A stretch of 64,000 nt of DNA. Origin: Olsenella sp. An290 (GTDB lineage: Bacteria; Actinomycetota; Coriobacteriia; Coriobacteriales; Atopobiaceae). Made by a program: the position numbers and the translations under genes. How positions within the stretch are numbered: the stretch's first letter is position 1; every line of letters begins with the position of its first letter. The DNA is taken from contig NZ_NFIU01000001.1 of assembly GCF_002159535.1 (NCBI RefSeq), positions 186,001-250,000 on the forward strand, in the 5' to 3' direction. The notes below the pieces were generated by a model. That model did no database searches. It was not told the DNA's origin and worked only from the letters and a program-made list of their open reading frames with translations. Shown piece by piece: positions 25,534 through 33,639 of the stretch.

Positions 25534-25613
25534 CTCATAGGGGGCGTCGCTGGGTACGTACGGAACAGGCACGCAAGCGCCGGGGTTTCCCGGCTGGAAG
25601 TAAGGAGAGATTC

Positions 25614-26780
25614 ATGAGCACCTTTGCCATCAAGGCCGACAGGTTCGTGCTTCCGGGCGCGACGATGCAGGGCGGCTACCTCACGGTGACGGACGGCGTC
25701 TTTGGCGCCTGGACGGCCGAGGCTCCGGACTGCGAGATTCGCGACTACACCGGGTGCATCGTGGGGCCCGGCCTCGTTGACACGCACATCCACGGCTTCT
25801 TCAACCACGCGACCAGCGACCGCAACGCCGAGGGCATCAACGTCTCGAGCGTCGAGCTGGCCCGTCGCGGCACCACCGCCTGGCTGCCCACGACCTTCAC
25901 CGAGTCTGTCGAGGACATCGCCGCCTCCTGCGAGGCCATCGCCCAGGCGGACGAGAGCCGCGGGGAGGACTTTGTCGGCGCGCGCATTGCGGGCATCTAC
26001 CTTGAGGGCCCGTTCTTCACGATGAAGCACGTCGGCGCCCAGAACCCGAAGTTCCTCATCGACCCGAGCGTCGAGGTCTTCGAGCAGTGGCAGGAGAAGG
26101 CCGGCGGTCGTATCGTGAAGAGCGCGCTCGCCCCCGAGCGCGACGGTGCCTGCCCGTACTGCGCGGCCCTCGCCGCCATGGGCGTCGTGACCGCCATTGG
26201 CCACTCCGATGCGACCTACGACGAGGCCATTGCCGCCGTGAACGCGGGTGCGAGCTGCTTTGTCCACACCTACAACGGTCAGCGCGGCCTGCACCACCGC
26301 GACCCGGGCGTGGTTGGTTGCGCCATGACCTCCCAGAACACCTACGCCGAGATCATCTGCGACGGCCGTCATGTGGTCCCCGCGGCCATCAAGGCGCTCG
26401 TCGACGCCAAGGGCTGGGAGCACACGGTCCTCATTACGGACTGCCTGGGCTGCGGCGGCATGCCCGAGGGCGAGTACATGTCCGGCGGCATGCCCGTGGT
26501 GATGAAGGGCGGCCTCTGCTACCTGCGCAACGATGACGGCACCACCGGCTCGATCGCCGGCTCCGTGCTCACGCTCGCGGAGGGCGTGAAGAACGTCGTC
26601 GACTGGCAGATCGTCACGGACGAGCAGGCCATCCGCATGGCAACGGAGGTGGCCGCCCGCTCGGCGCACGTCGAGGACCAGGTGGGCCTCATCCTTCCGG
26701 GCCGTCCCGCGGACCTGACCATCTTCCACGCGGACATGACGCTTGCCGGCACCTTTGTGGGGGGCACGCTCGTCGAGTAG
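25614..26780 (+). CDS. nagA: N-acetylhexosamine-6-phosphate deacetylase
   Basis: 388-residue amidohydrolase with DTHIHG (metal-binding HxH), YLEGPF, AIGHSDATYDE, FVHTYNGQRGLHHRDPG, the catalytic region LITDCLGCGG and a C-terminal LPGRPADLTIF strand. It removes acetate from GlcNAc-6-P or GalNAc-6-P; the neighbouring AgaS and GH35 genes favour GalNAc-6-P here. AAGGAG precedes the ATG. Confidence 0.9.
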   Translation: MSTFAIKADRFVLPGATMQGGYLTVTDGVFGAWTAEAPDCEIRDYTGCIVGPGLVDTHIHGFFNHATSDRNAEGINVSSVELARRGTTAWLPTTFTESVEDIAASCEAIAQADESRGEDFVGARIAGIYLEGPFFTMKHVGAQNPKFLIDPSVEVFEQWQEKAGGRIVKSALAPERDGACPYCAALAAMGVVTAIGHSDATYDEAIAAVNAGASCFVHTYNGQRGLHHRDPGVVGCAMTSQNTYAEIICDGRHVVPAAIKALVDAKGWEHTVLITDCLGCGGMPEGEYMSGGMPVVMKGGLCYLRNDDGTTGSIAGSVLTLAEGVKNVVDWQIVTDEQAIRMATEVAARSAHVEDQVGLILPGRPADLTIFHADMTLAGTFVGGTLVE

Positions 26781-26803
26781 CGGGCTTTTTCTCGCGCAGG
26801 GGA

Positions 26804-26836
26804 GGGGTCGGACGCAGGTCGTTCGACCCCTTTTTT
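26804..26836 (+). terminator. Intrinsic terminator after nagA
   Basis: GGGGTCGGAC pairs with the arm ending CGACCCC, followed by six T residues. It separates nagA from the sialidase gene, which then needs its own promoter; the AT-rich stretch 26950-26990 (CTATATTTTAAAAG) is the best place for it. Confidence 0.75.
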
Positions 26837-27022
26837 GCAGGTCTTGCTTCGCGCGTGGCCCGTGTGGCTTGTGGGAGCATCCGCTCGCAAAATAATCTGC
26901 CCGCTCGCCGATTGCAGAACGGGTGCGGACGCTCGAGACAATCCGGATTCCTATATTTTAAAAGTTCTGAAAATGTGGGGTTTCTGTCAAAAAAGTGACC
27001 TCGACGTTGAAAGGGGAGATGC

Positions 27023-30000
27023 ATGAGGAGACGCCTGAAGGGAGTGGTTGCGTTTGCGATGGCGACCCTGATCGCCATGGGCGTGTCGGTTCCGACGGCC
27101 TACGCCGAGTACGCCGGCAAGAAGCCGGAGAACGGCACGACGCAGGAGCAGCCCTTCGCACCCGGCACGGGCGGGAGCACCAACTTCCGCATCCCGGGCA
27201 TCGTCACGCTTGACGATGGCACCATTGTGGCCGCGACGGACGCGCGCTGGAACCACGCGGGTGACGGAGCCGGCCTCGACACCATCGTGAGCGTGTCGAA
27301 GAACGGAGGCGCCGACTGGACCTACACCTTCGCCAACTACCTCGGCGACAACGGCAACACGTACAACAACCAGTCGACGTCCTTTATCGACCCGGCGATC
27401 GCCACGGACGGCACGACGGTCTACCTGGTCGCGGACCTCTTCCCCGCGGGCATCGCCCTCAACACCTCCGTCTCCTCCCCGGTTGCGGGCAAGACCGGCT
27501 TCACGGAGGACGGCTCCGGTCTTCTGCTTCGTGTGAACGGTCACGAGACGATTGACCGCAACTATGGCGCGACGGTCGCCGCCAAGGCCTATGACTACTA
27601 CCTTGACCTTGAGACGTACACGATCCACAAGGTCTCCGACGATTCCGTGGTCGAGGGCTACACGGTCGACCCTTACTTCAACGTCACCGATCCCGAGGGC
27701 AACGAGACCAACCTCTTCTGCGCGGACGCCCCGTTCCAGGTCTATCCGACCGACTACCTCTATCTGACCACCTCCACCGACGGCCTCACCTGGTCCGAGC
27801 CGACGCTCATCAATGCCAAGAAGGCAAACGAGCAGACGCTCCTTGCGGGCCCGGGCAACGGCGTCGTGCTCGATGACGGCACCGTCGTCTTCAGCGTCTA
27901 CGAGTTCACGTCCGGCAAGCAGGAGGCGGGCATCATCTGGTCCACCGATGGCGGCGAGACCTGGCATCGCTCCGCTCCTGTGACCTCCTACGACGGTGGG
28001 CACTGGTCGAGCGAGGCGACGGCGGTCCAGATTGACGACACGACCATCCGCCAGTTCTACCGCGACGGCTTCACCACGCTCTACTACACGGACTACACCA
28101 AGGGGGAGGACGGCACCTGGGTTCCCGGAGAGGCCGTGAACACGGGCCTGACCAAGCGGAACAACAACCAGCTCTCCGCCATCAAGTACAGCGAGCAGAT
28201 CGACGGCAGGGACGTCATCATCGTCTCCACCGCGTCCAACCCCGGCGACCGCAGGGGCGGCAAGCTCTACGTGGGCTTTGTGAACAATGATGCCGAGCAC
28301 ACGATGGACTGGCAGTACGGCTACGCCGTGAACGACTTCGACGACTACTACGCGTACTCCTGCCTCACCGAGCTCAAGGACGGCTCCATCGGCCTGCTCT
28401 ACGAGAAGGCCTCTGCCGCCGAGACCTTCGTGACCATTCCGTTTGACGACCTCATTTCCGATAAGGCCAACCTCGACTACGACCAGCGCTCGGTCGAGCT
28501 CGACGAGGGGGAGAGCGTCACGGTCAACGACCCCTCCGGAGACTACTCCGACACTGACACGAGCTCTCTGAACACCAAGATTGCGACGGTGGAGGTCAAG
28601 GCCGGCGCGCTCAACGCGACCTCTGCGAAGGTCGGCAGCGCCGCGGGCGTCTACGAGGGCTCTTCCGTTGGCCTGGACGACTGCCTCTTCACGTTCACCG
28701 CCGAGGGCGATAACTACATCGTGAGCGGCACGGACGCCGACGGCAACCCCGTCTACCTCGATCCGGGCCAGGGCAGCGCCGGCTACCCGGTCAAGACGAC
28801 GAACGCCCACCAGATCACGGTCTCCGCGGGCGCCGAGGCCGACACCGTCTACCTGCGCGACACCGCTGGCTCCTACCTCTTCTTCTACAAGAACTCCCTG
28901 CAGTTTGACCGCGTGAACGCCCTCTCGCAGGAGTCCTGGAAGAGCTACTGCTCCGCCCTGCTCTACCGTCCCGCCGTGGAGGACGAGGCCTCGAGCGAGG
29001 AGATTCCCGGCTACGTCAAGGTGACCGACTTCGACAACCTTGGCGGCGGCGAGTACCTCATCGCCTTCAAGGCTGACAACGGCAACTACTACCTGCTCTA
29101 TCCCAGCGCCTCCACGGCACACAAGTCCGCTCAGGGCGCGCAGGTTGTCCCCGGCGGCCCCTCGACCGACATCGTCTTCACGGGCGTTGCCCCTGGCAAC
29201 ACGGGCGTGCTCGTCGGCAACACCTACTACGACGTGACCGTCAACAAGGTGTATGACTTTGTCCCCACCGAGGACGTCTCGGTCACGGTGAGCAGCGAGG
29301 TCACCAACGTGACCGCCACCGAGGGCCCCGCCTCGTATGCGAACGACGAGAACGAGAGCACCTTCTGGCACTCCTCGTATACCGCTGCCGGCAGTGCCGA
29401 GGACCTCTGGATCATGCTTGACCTTGGCGAGCAGACCGCCATCGAGGGCCTGCACTACCTCCCGCGCCAGAGCGGCGAGAACGGGACCGTGACCGAGGGC
29501 CGCGTGCAGTACAGCGCTGACGGCGAGAACTGGACGACCGTCGCCGAGGTCTCCTGGCCTGACTACTTTGACAAGTCCTGGCGCATCGTCGAGTTTGAGC
29601 CGGTGACGGCCCGGTACGTCCGCCTGCAGGCCGTGCACACCTACTCGAACAGCGACCCCCAGCACGACGGCTTCATGTCCGCGGCCGAGGTTCGCGTGGT
29701 GAGGTCCGACGAGGTCGTCCCCGTGCCCGAGACGCACACGGCCACGTTTGATGCCAATGGCGGCACCGTCGACGTTTCCTCCATCGAGGTTACGCAGGGC
29801 GAGGCCTACGGCGAGCTGCCCGTGCCCGTCCGCGAGGGCCACGAGTTCCTGGGCTGGTTCCTCGGCGACGACGAGGTGACCTCCGCCACCGTCTTCGGCG
29901 GCACCGGCGACGTGACGCTCGTCGCCAGGTGGGAGCCCATGTCCTTCTCCGCCGCGCTCGACGCCAACGGCGGCGCCGTCGACCCCTCCTCCGTCGAGGT

Positions 30001-30487
30001 CACCTACGGCGAGGCCTACGGCGAGCTGCCCGTGCCCGTCCGCGAGGGCCACGAGTTCCTGGGCTGGTTCCTCGGCGACGACGAGGTGACCTCCGCCACC
30101 GTCTTCGGCGGCACCGGCGACGTGACGCTCGTCGCCAGGTGGGAGAAGAACGAGACCGTGGACCCGGATCAGCCCGGAACCGAGGACCCGGACAAGCCTG
30201 GCACCGAGGATCCCGACCAGCCCGGCACGACCGATCCTGACAAGCCCGGCACCGAGGACCCGGACAAGCCTGGCACGACCGATCCGGACCAGAAGCCCGG
30301 CTCCGACGTCAAGCCTGGCACCGGTTCTGACACCAAGCCTGGTACCGGCACCAGCAAGCCCTCCGGCACCCAGAGCGTGCCCGAGACGGGCGATCCGCTC
30401 TCGCCGACCTCTGTGGTTGCCTACGTTGTCGTGGGCGGCGCCATCCTTGTGGGCGCGGGCATCGTGCTCCGTCGCATGAGGGGCTAG
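27023..30487 (+). CDS. Cell-wall-anchored GH33 sialidase with CBM32 and Listeria-Bacteroides repeats
   Basis: 1154 residues. Signal peptide to about residue 29 (PTAYA). GH33 propeller: FRIPGIV near 54-60 and Asp-boxes SKNGGADWT, STDGLTWSE and STDGGETWH. A CBM32/F5-8C-like domain (about 750-890; ASYANDENESTFWHSSY ... VTARYVRLQAVHTYS) precedes two Flg_new/InlB-B type repeats (ATFDANGG ... EFLGWFLGDDEV ... VTLVARWE), a DPDKPGTE-type Pro/Asp spacer and a VPETG sorting signal with membrane helix and RRMRG. It should release terminal sialic acid from mucins on the cell surface. RBS GGGGAG. Confidence 0.9.
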   Translation: MRRRLKGVVAFAMATLIAMGVSVPTAYAEYAGKKPENGTTQEQPFAPGTGGSTNFRIPGIVTLDDGTIVAATDARWNHAGDGAGLDTIVSVSKNGGADWTYTFANYLGDNGNTYNNQSTSFIDPAIATDGTTVYLVADLFPAGIALNTSVSSPVAGKTGFTEDGSGLLLRVNGHETIDRNYGATVAAKAYDYYLDLETYTIHKVSDDSVVEGYTVDPYFNVTDPEGNETNLFCADAPFQVYPTDYLYLTTSTDGLTWSEPTLINAKKANEQTLLAGPGNGVVLDDGTVVFSVYEFTSGKQEAGIIWSTDGGETWHRSAPVTSYDGGHWSSEATAVQIDDTTIRQFYRDGFTTLYYTDYTKGEDGTWVPGEAVNTGLTKRNNNQLSAIKYSEQIDGRDVIIVSTASNPGDRRGGKLYVGFVNNDAEHTMDWQYGYAVNDFDDYYAYSCLTELKDGSIGLLYEKASAAETFVTIPFDDLISDKANLDYDQRSVELDEGESVTVNDPSGDYSDTDTSSLNTKIATVEVKAGALNATSAKVGSAAGVYEGSSVGLDDCLFTFTAEGDNYIVSGTDADGNPVYLDPGQGSAGYPVKTTNAHQITVSAGAEADTVYLRDTAGSYLFFYKNSLQFDRVNALSQESWKSYCSALLYRPAVEDEASSEEIPGYVKVTDFDNLGGGEYLIAFKADNGNYYLLYPSASTAHKSAQGAQVVPGGPSTDIVFTGVAPGNTGVLVGNTYYDVTVNKVYDFVPTEDVSVTVSSEVTNVTATEGPASYANDENESTFWHSSYTAAGSAEDLWIMLDLGEQTAIEGLHYLPRQSGENGTVTEGRVQYSADGENWTTVAEVSWPDYFDKSWRIVEFEPVTARYVRLQAVHTYSNSDPQHDGFMSAAEVRVVRSDEVVPVPETHTATFDANGGTVDVSSIEVTQGEAYGELPVPVREGHEFLGWFLGDDEVTSATVFGGTGDVTLVARWEPMSFSAALDANGGAVDPSSVEVTYGEAYGELPVPVREGHEFLGWFLGDDEVTSATVFGGTGDVTLVARWEKNETVDPDQPGTEDPDKPGTEDPDQPGTTDPDKPGTEDPDKPGTTDPDQKPGSDVKPGTGSDTKPGTGTSKPSGTQSVPETGDPLSPTSVVAYVVVGGAILVGAGIVLRRMRG
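29799..29935 (+). repeat. 137-bp exact direct repeat, copy 1
   Basis: Identical to 30009-30145 at every base (period 210 bp, 70 codons). Encodes the shared part of the two Flg_new-type repeats in the sialidase. Confidence 0.9.
30009..30145 (+). repeat. 137-bp exact direct repeat, copy 2
   Basis: Second copy of the repeat at 29799-29935. Lack of synonymous differences indicates recent duplication or gene conversion. Confidence 0.9.
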
Positions 30488-30507
30488 GCGTAACACGCCC
30501 TTTTGCC

Positions 30508-30546
30508 GGGCGGGGTCGGACGTCGTTCCGACCCCGCCCGTTTTTT
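30508..30546 (+). terminator. Strong intrinsic terminator of the sialidase gene
   Basis: GGGCGGGGTCGGA / TCCGACCCCGCCC with a 6-nt loop, then GTTTTTT. Confidence 0.9.
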
Positions 30547-30681
30547 GTGCCGCGGTGGTCCGGCGACTCGCGGTGCAACCGTCTCTCCCGATGTGTCCCT
30601 AACGGTTTTGTCACGTTGTCGCGCGGCGGCTATCCCACCGTCAACCTTGGGTATGATGCTCACAAGCAGAGGGGAGGGCGT

Positions 30682-32013
30682 ATGCTGGGGCGCGGGGCAA
30701 GGAGGAGCAAGAGACGAAGGCCCCGGCGCCGCGGGGTTCTTCTCGCCCTGCTTGTGACCATTGCGCTGGCAGACACCGCCACGCTTGCCGGCGCCGCGGT
30801 GCTGCACGCCCGGCGCCTCGAGCGCGTCACCGGCACCAACGCCGTTACCGCCCCCACCGTTTCCTCGGAGAGGCGAACGGGCTCCTTTGGAGCGACCCTC
30901 GAGTATGCGGCGCTCTTCTCGCACGACGGTCATCGCGTAACGTCTGATGTGGCCTGGGATGACGCGTGGTTCTTCCAGGACCCGACGGTCTACAACCACG
31001 AGCTCGCGCACACCTGCGCCGTGCTCTCCGCCATCGCCAACGCCGAGAGCGCCTACTACCAGCAGGGCTCAACCGCCCCCGCCTTTGCGGAGCACGCCTT
31101 TGCCGAGCTGGGCTTTGACGAGGTCTGCACGGCGTCCTACCGCTATCGAAGCGAGGTTCTTGACGAGGTCATCGGCGTTCTGGACGGCACTGACGTGGTG
31201 GCCTACACGCTGGCAACCAAGCGCGTGCGCAACCCAGAGACGGGCGCCGAGAAGGAGCTCTTTGTCGTGGTGGTGCGCGGCTCGTACGGCTCGGAGTGGC
31301 TCTCCAACATAAAGATCGAGGGCGCCTCGGGCGTGGCCGGCGCGGAGGGGGATGGGGATCACCTCGGCTTCACGCTGGCCGCCAACGAGATCGTGGCCGA
31401 CCTCGAGGAGCGGGCCGCCGCCCTGGCCCCGGACGTCGAGCGCGCCTACCTCTTCTGCGGGCATAGCAGGGGAGGTGCCGTGGCCAACCTCCTGGCGAGC
31501 TATTCCGATGACATGGCGGACGGGAGCCGGGCGCTGGCCACGGCGGGCGACGTGCGCGCCTACACGTTTGCCACGCCCAACTGCACCTCGTCCGAGACGG
31601 CGCGCGACGCCTCCTACGACAACATCTTCAACCTGCTCAACCCGTCCGACCTTGTTCCCCAGCTGCCGCTCTCCTCGTGGGGCTATGCGCGCTACGGTCG
31701 CGACGTCTGGCTTCCCGGTGCGGGGGACGCCGCGCTTGACGCTCGCTGGGACGCCGTCTGCGCCTCCTATGAGGCGACGATGGGCACCGCGTGCCCCTCC
31801 GACCCAGAGGACCGCGCGGCAGTGTCCGCCTTTGTGCGGGACATCGGCGAGCGCGTCTCTGACTTTGACGAGCTCGTCTCCCCCGGGGGCCTCCTGGAGC
31901 TTGCGGGGGCGTGCATGAGGATTGACCTGCCACGCCTGCTGGCCAGCCACTACCCCAACACCTATATCGCCTGGCTTGACGCCACCACGGAGGATGACCT
32001 CGCGTTTGGTTAG
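30682..32013 (+). CDS. Membrane-anchored or secreted class 3 lipase-like alpha/beta hydrolase
   Basis: 443 residues. A very basic N-terminus followed by a hydrophobic helix (about 18-40) suggests a signal anchor. The nucleophile elbow is CGHSRGGAVANLL with S262; VVVRGSYGSEWLSN supplies an oxyanion-type segment, and NLLNPSDLVPQLPLSSWGY is typical of lipase_3 proteins near the acid residue. Substrate unknown. AGGGGAGGG precedes the ATG at 30682; the frame open to 30547 was not used. Confidence 0.75.
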   Translation: MLGRGARRSKRRRPRRRGVLLALLVTIALADTATLAGAAVLHARRLERVTGTNAVTAPTVSSERRTGSFGATLEYAALFSHDGHRVTSDVAWDDAWFFQDPTVYNHELAHTCAVLSAIANAESAYYQQGSTAPAFAEHAFAELGFDEVCTASYRYRSEVLDEVIGVLDGTDVVAYTLATKRVRNPETGAEKELFVVVVRGSYGSEWLSNIKIEGASGVAGAEGDGDHLGFTLAANEIVADLEERAAALAPDVERAYLFCGHSRGGAVANLLASYSDDMADGSRALATAGDVRAYTFATPNCTSSETARDASYDNIFNLLNPSDLVPQLPLSSWGYARYGRDVWLPGAGDAALDARWDAVCASYEATMGTACPSDPEDRAAVSAFVRDIGERVSDFDELVSPGGLLELAGACMRIDLPRLLASHYPNTYIAWLDATTEDDLAFG

Positions 32014-32049
32014 TCCGGCCCCCGTATCTGTGCTACCATGTCACGCTAG

Positions 32050-32385
32050 GCGATGACGGAGAGGTCTGGGCGTCGCGTTGCCAGCGGACAGAGATGGGGG
32101 TCACCGGCTGAGAGCCCCCTCCAAGGCAGAGGCCCGGAGTTCACTCCACCAGCTGCGACCTGAACGGTCGTGCGGCGTGCGGAAGGGACAGTCACTTTTG
32201 CACGCTTGGGAGGTCACGTGCAAAAGTGACTGTCCCTTCCGCACGCTCAGTAGGGAAGCCGGGGGTCCCACGGCACGGGGCAAGAAGAGGGGGCGCGCGG
32301 GGGAGAAAACCCGTGGCGCCAACCGAGGTGGTACCGCGGATCTTCCGTCCTTGGGCAGCAGACACACTGCCAAAGGGCGGTTTTT
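32050..32385 (+). promoter_or_regulatory. Phe T-box leader of pheS, interrupted by a REPIN-like palindrome
   Basis: The antiterminator T-box AGGTGGTACCGCG is at 32326-32338, followed by a terminator (CCGTCCTTGGGCAG at 32345-32358, its partner ending at 32380, then TTTTT). Upstream stem I shows an ACAGAGATGG S-turn-like segment, GGCTGAGAG distal-loop-like bases and a plausible specifier TTC at 32140-32142 followed by A, matching tRNA-Phe. Uncharged tRNA-Phe would stabilise the antiterminator and switch on pheS-pheT. A 72-nt palindrome sits between stem I and the T-box. Specifier choice is inferred. Confidence 0.85.
32175..32246. repeat. REPIN-like palindrome, copy 2, inside the T-box leader
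   Basis: 30-nt arms (32175-32204 and 32217-32246) are exact reverse complements around a 12-nt loop. Core GGAAGGGACAGTCACTTTTG is shared with copies at 2.5 and 46 kb. Confidence 0.85.
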
Positions 32386-32407
32386 CGTTAGAGAAGGGAT
32401 GTACGCA

Positions 32408-33475
32408 ATGGCAATGTCCGACGACCTCAAGGCCATTGAGGCCCAGGTAGCGGAGGGGCTCACCGCGGCCGAGAGCATGGAGGCCCTCGAGGCCCTGCGC
32501 GTGAGCGTGCTCGGCAAGAAGGGCTCGCTCACCCAGATCATGCGCTCGATGGGCAGCCTCGCCCCCGAGGAGCGCCCCGTCATGGGCCAGCTCGCCAACA
32601 CGGTGCGCGGCAACGTGGACGCCGCGATCAAGGCGCGCCGCGAGGAGCTCTCCGCCGAGCTCCTGGAGCGCAAGATGGCTGCGGACGCCGTGGACGTCAC
32701 GCTGCCGGGACGGCGCCTCTCCCAGGGCACCCAGCACCTGATCAGCCAGATCCGCGAGGAGGTCGAGGACATCTTCTGCGGGCTCGGCTACACCGTCGAG
32801 GACGGCCCCTACGTGGAGACCACCTGGTACAACTTCACCGCGCTCAACGCCCCCGAGGACCACCCCAGCCGCTCGGCCAAGGACACCTTCTACGTGGTCG
32901 ACAACGCCCCCGAGGGCAAGGAGTCCCACGTCCTGGGCGAGTCCGACGTGCTGCTGCGCACCCAGACCTCGGGCGTGCAGGTGCACGTGATGGAGAGCAA
33001 GAAGCCGCCCATCTACATGATCTGCCCGGGCACGGTCTTCCGCCCCGACACCGCCGACGCCAACCACCTGCCGCAGTTCACGCAGGTCGAGGGCCTTGTC
33101 GTGGACGAGGGCATCACCTTCGGCGACTTCAAGGGCACCATGGACTACTTCCTGCGCGAGATCTTCGGCAAAGATCGCGCCACCCGCTACCGCCCGCACT
33201 TCTTCCCCTTCACCGAGCCCTCCTGCGAGGTCGACGTCTCCTGCGGCGTCTGCGGCGGCACGGGCTGCCGCTTCTGCAAGGGCACCGGCTGGCTTGAGAT
33301 TATGGGTGCCGGCATGGTCGACCCCAACGTCTTCGAGTACTGCGACATCGACCCCGAGAAGTACACCGGCTTCGCCTTTGGCATGGGCGTCGAGCGCATC
33401 GCGTGCCTGCGCTACGACCTGCCGGACCTGCGCATGCTCATGACCGGCGACATGCGCTTCCTCCGTCAGTTCTGA
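32408..33475 (+). CDS. pheS: Phenylalanine-tRNA ligase alpha subunit
   Basis: 355 residues: N-terminal coiled region, then class II motifs GTQHLISQIREEVEDIF, FRPDTADANHLPQFTQVEG (motif 2), and FGMGVERIACLRYDLPDLR (motif 3). Charges tRNA-Phe as alpha2beta2 with PheT. Three in-frame ATGs lie at 32399, 32408 and 32414; 32408 has AGAAGGG nine bases upstream. Regulated by the T-box. pheT follows after 164 bases. Confidence 0.95.
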   Translation: MAMSDDLKAIEAQVAEGLTAAESMEALEALRVSVLGKKGSLTQIMRSMGSLAPEERPVMGQLANTVRGNVDAAIKARREELSAELLERKMAADAVDVTLPGRRLSQGTQHLISQIREEVEDIFCGLGYTVEDGPYVETTWYNFTALNAPEDHPSRSAKDTFYVVDNAPEGKESHVLGESDVLLRTQTSGVQVHVMESKKPPIYMICPGTVFRPDTADANHLPQFTQVEGLVVDEGITFGDFKGTMDYFLREIFGKDRATRYRPHFFPFTEPSCEVDVSCGVCGGTGCRFCKGTGWLEIMGAGMVDPNVFEYCDIDPEKYTGFAFGMGVERIACLRYDLPDLRMLMTGDMRFLRQF

Positions 33476-33488
33476 GGCTTCCCCGGGC

Positions 33489-33563
33489 GCCCGATCTTGG
33501 CGCTCAAGCCTTCGGCCGCCGCACGTCAGGCGTGCGGCCTCGGCTTTCGCGCCAATCTCGGGC
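33489..33563 (+). other. Long stem-loop between pheS and pheT
   Basis: Outer arms GCCCGATCTTGGCGC (33489-33503) and GCGCCAATCTCGGGC (33549-33563) pair with two mismatches and enclose an inner AAGCC...GGCTT / GCCGCACG...CGTGCGGC stem. No T-run, so probably an mRNA stability or processing element that sets subunit ratio. Confidence 0.6.
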
Positions 33564-33639
33564 ATCAGGGAAACCCTCAGACCGGACCCGAAAGAGTTTC
33601 TCGGTAGTTTTGCACTGATCGCGCGAAAAGGAGAAGAAC

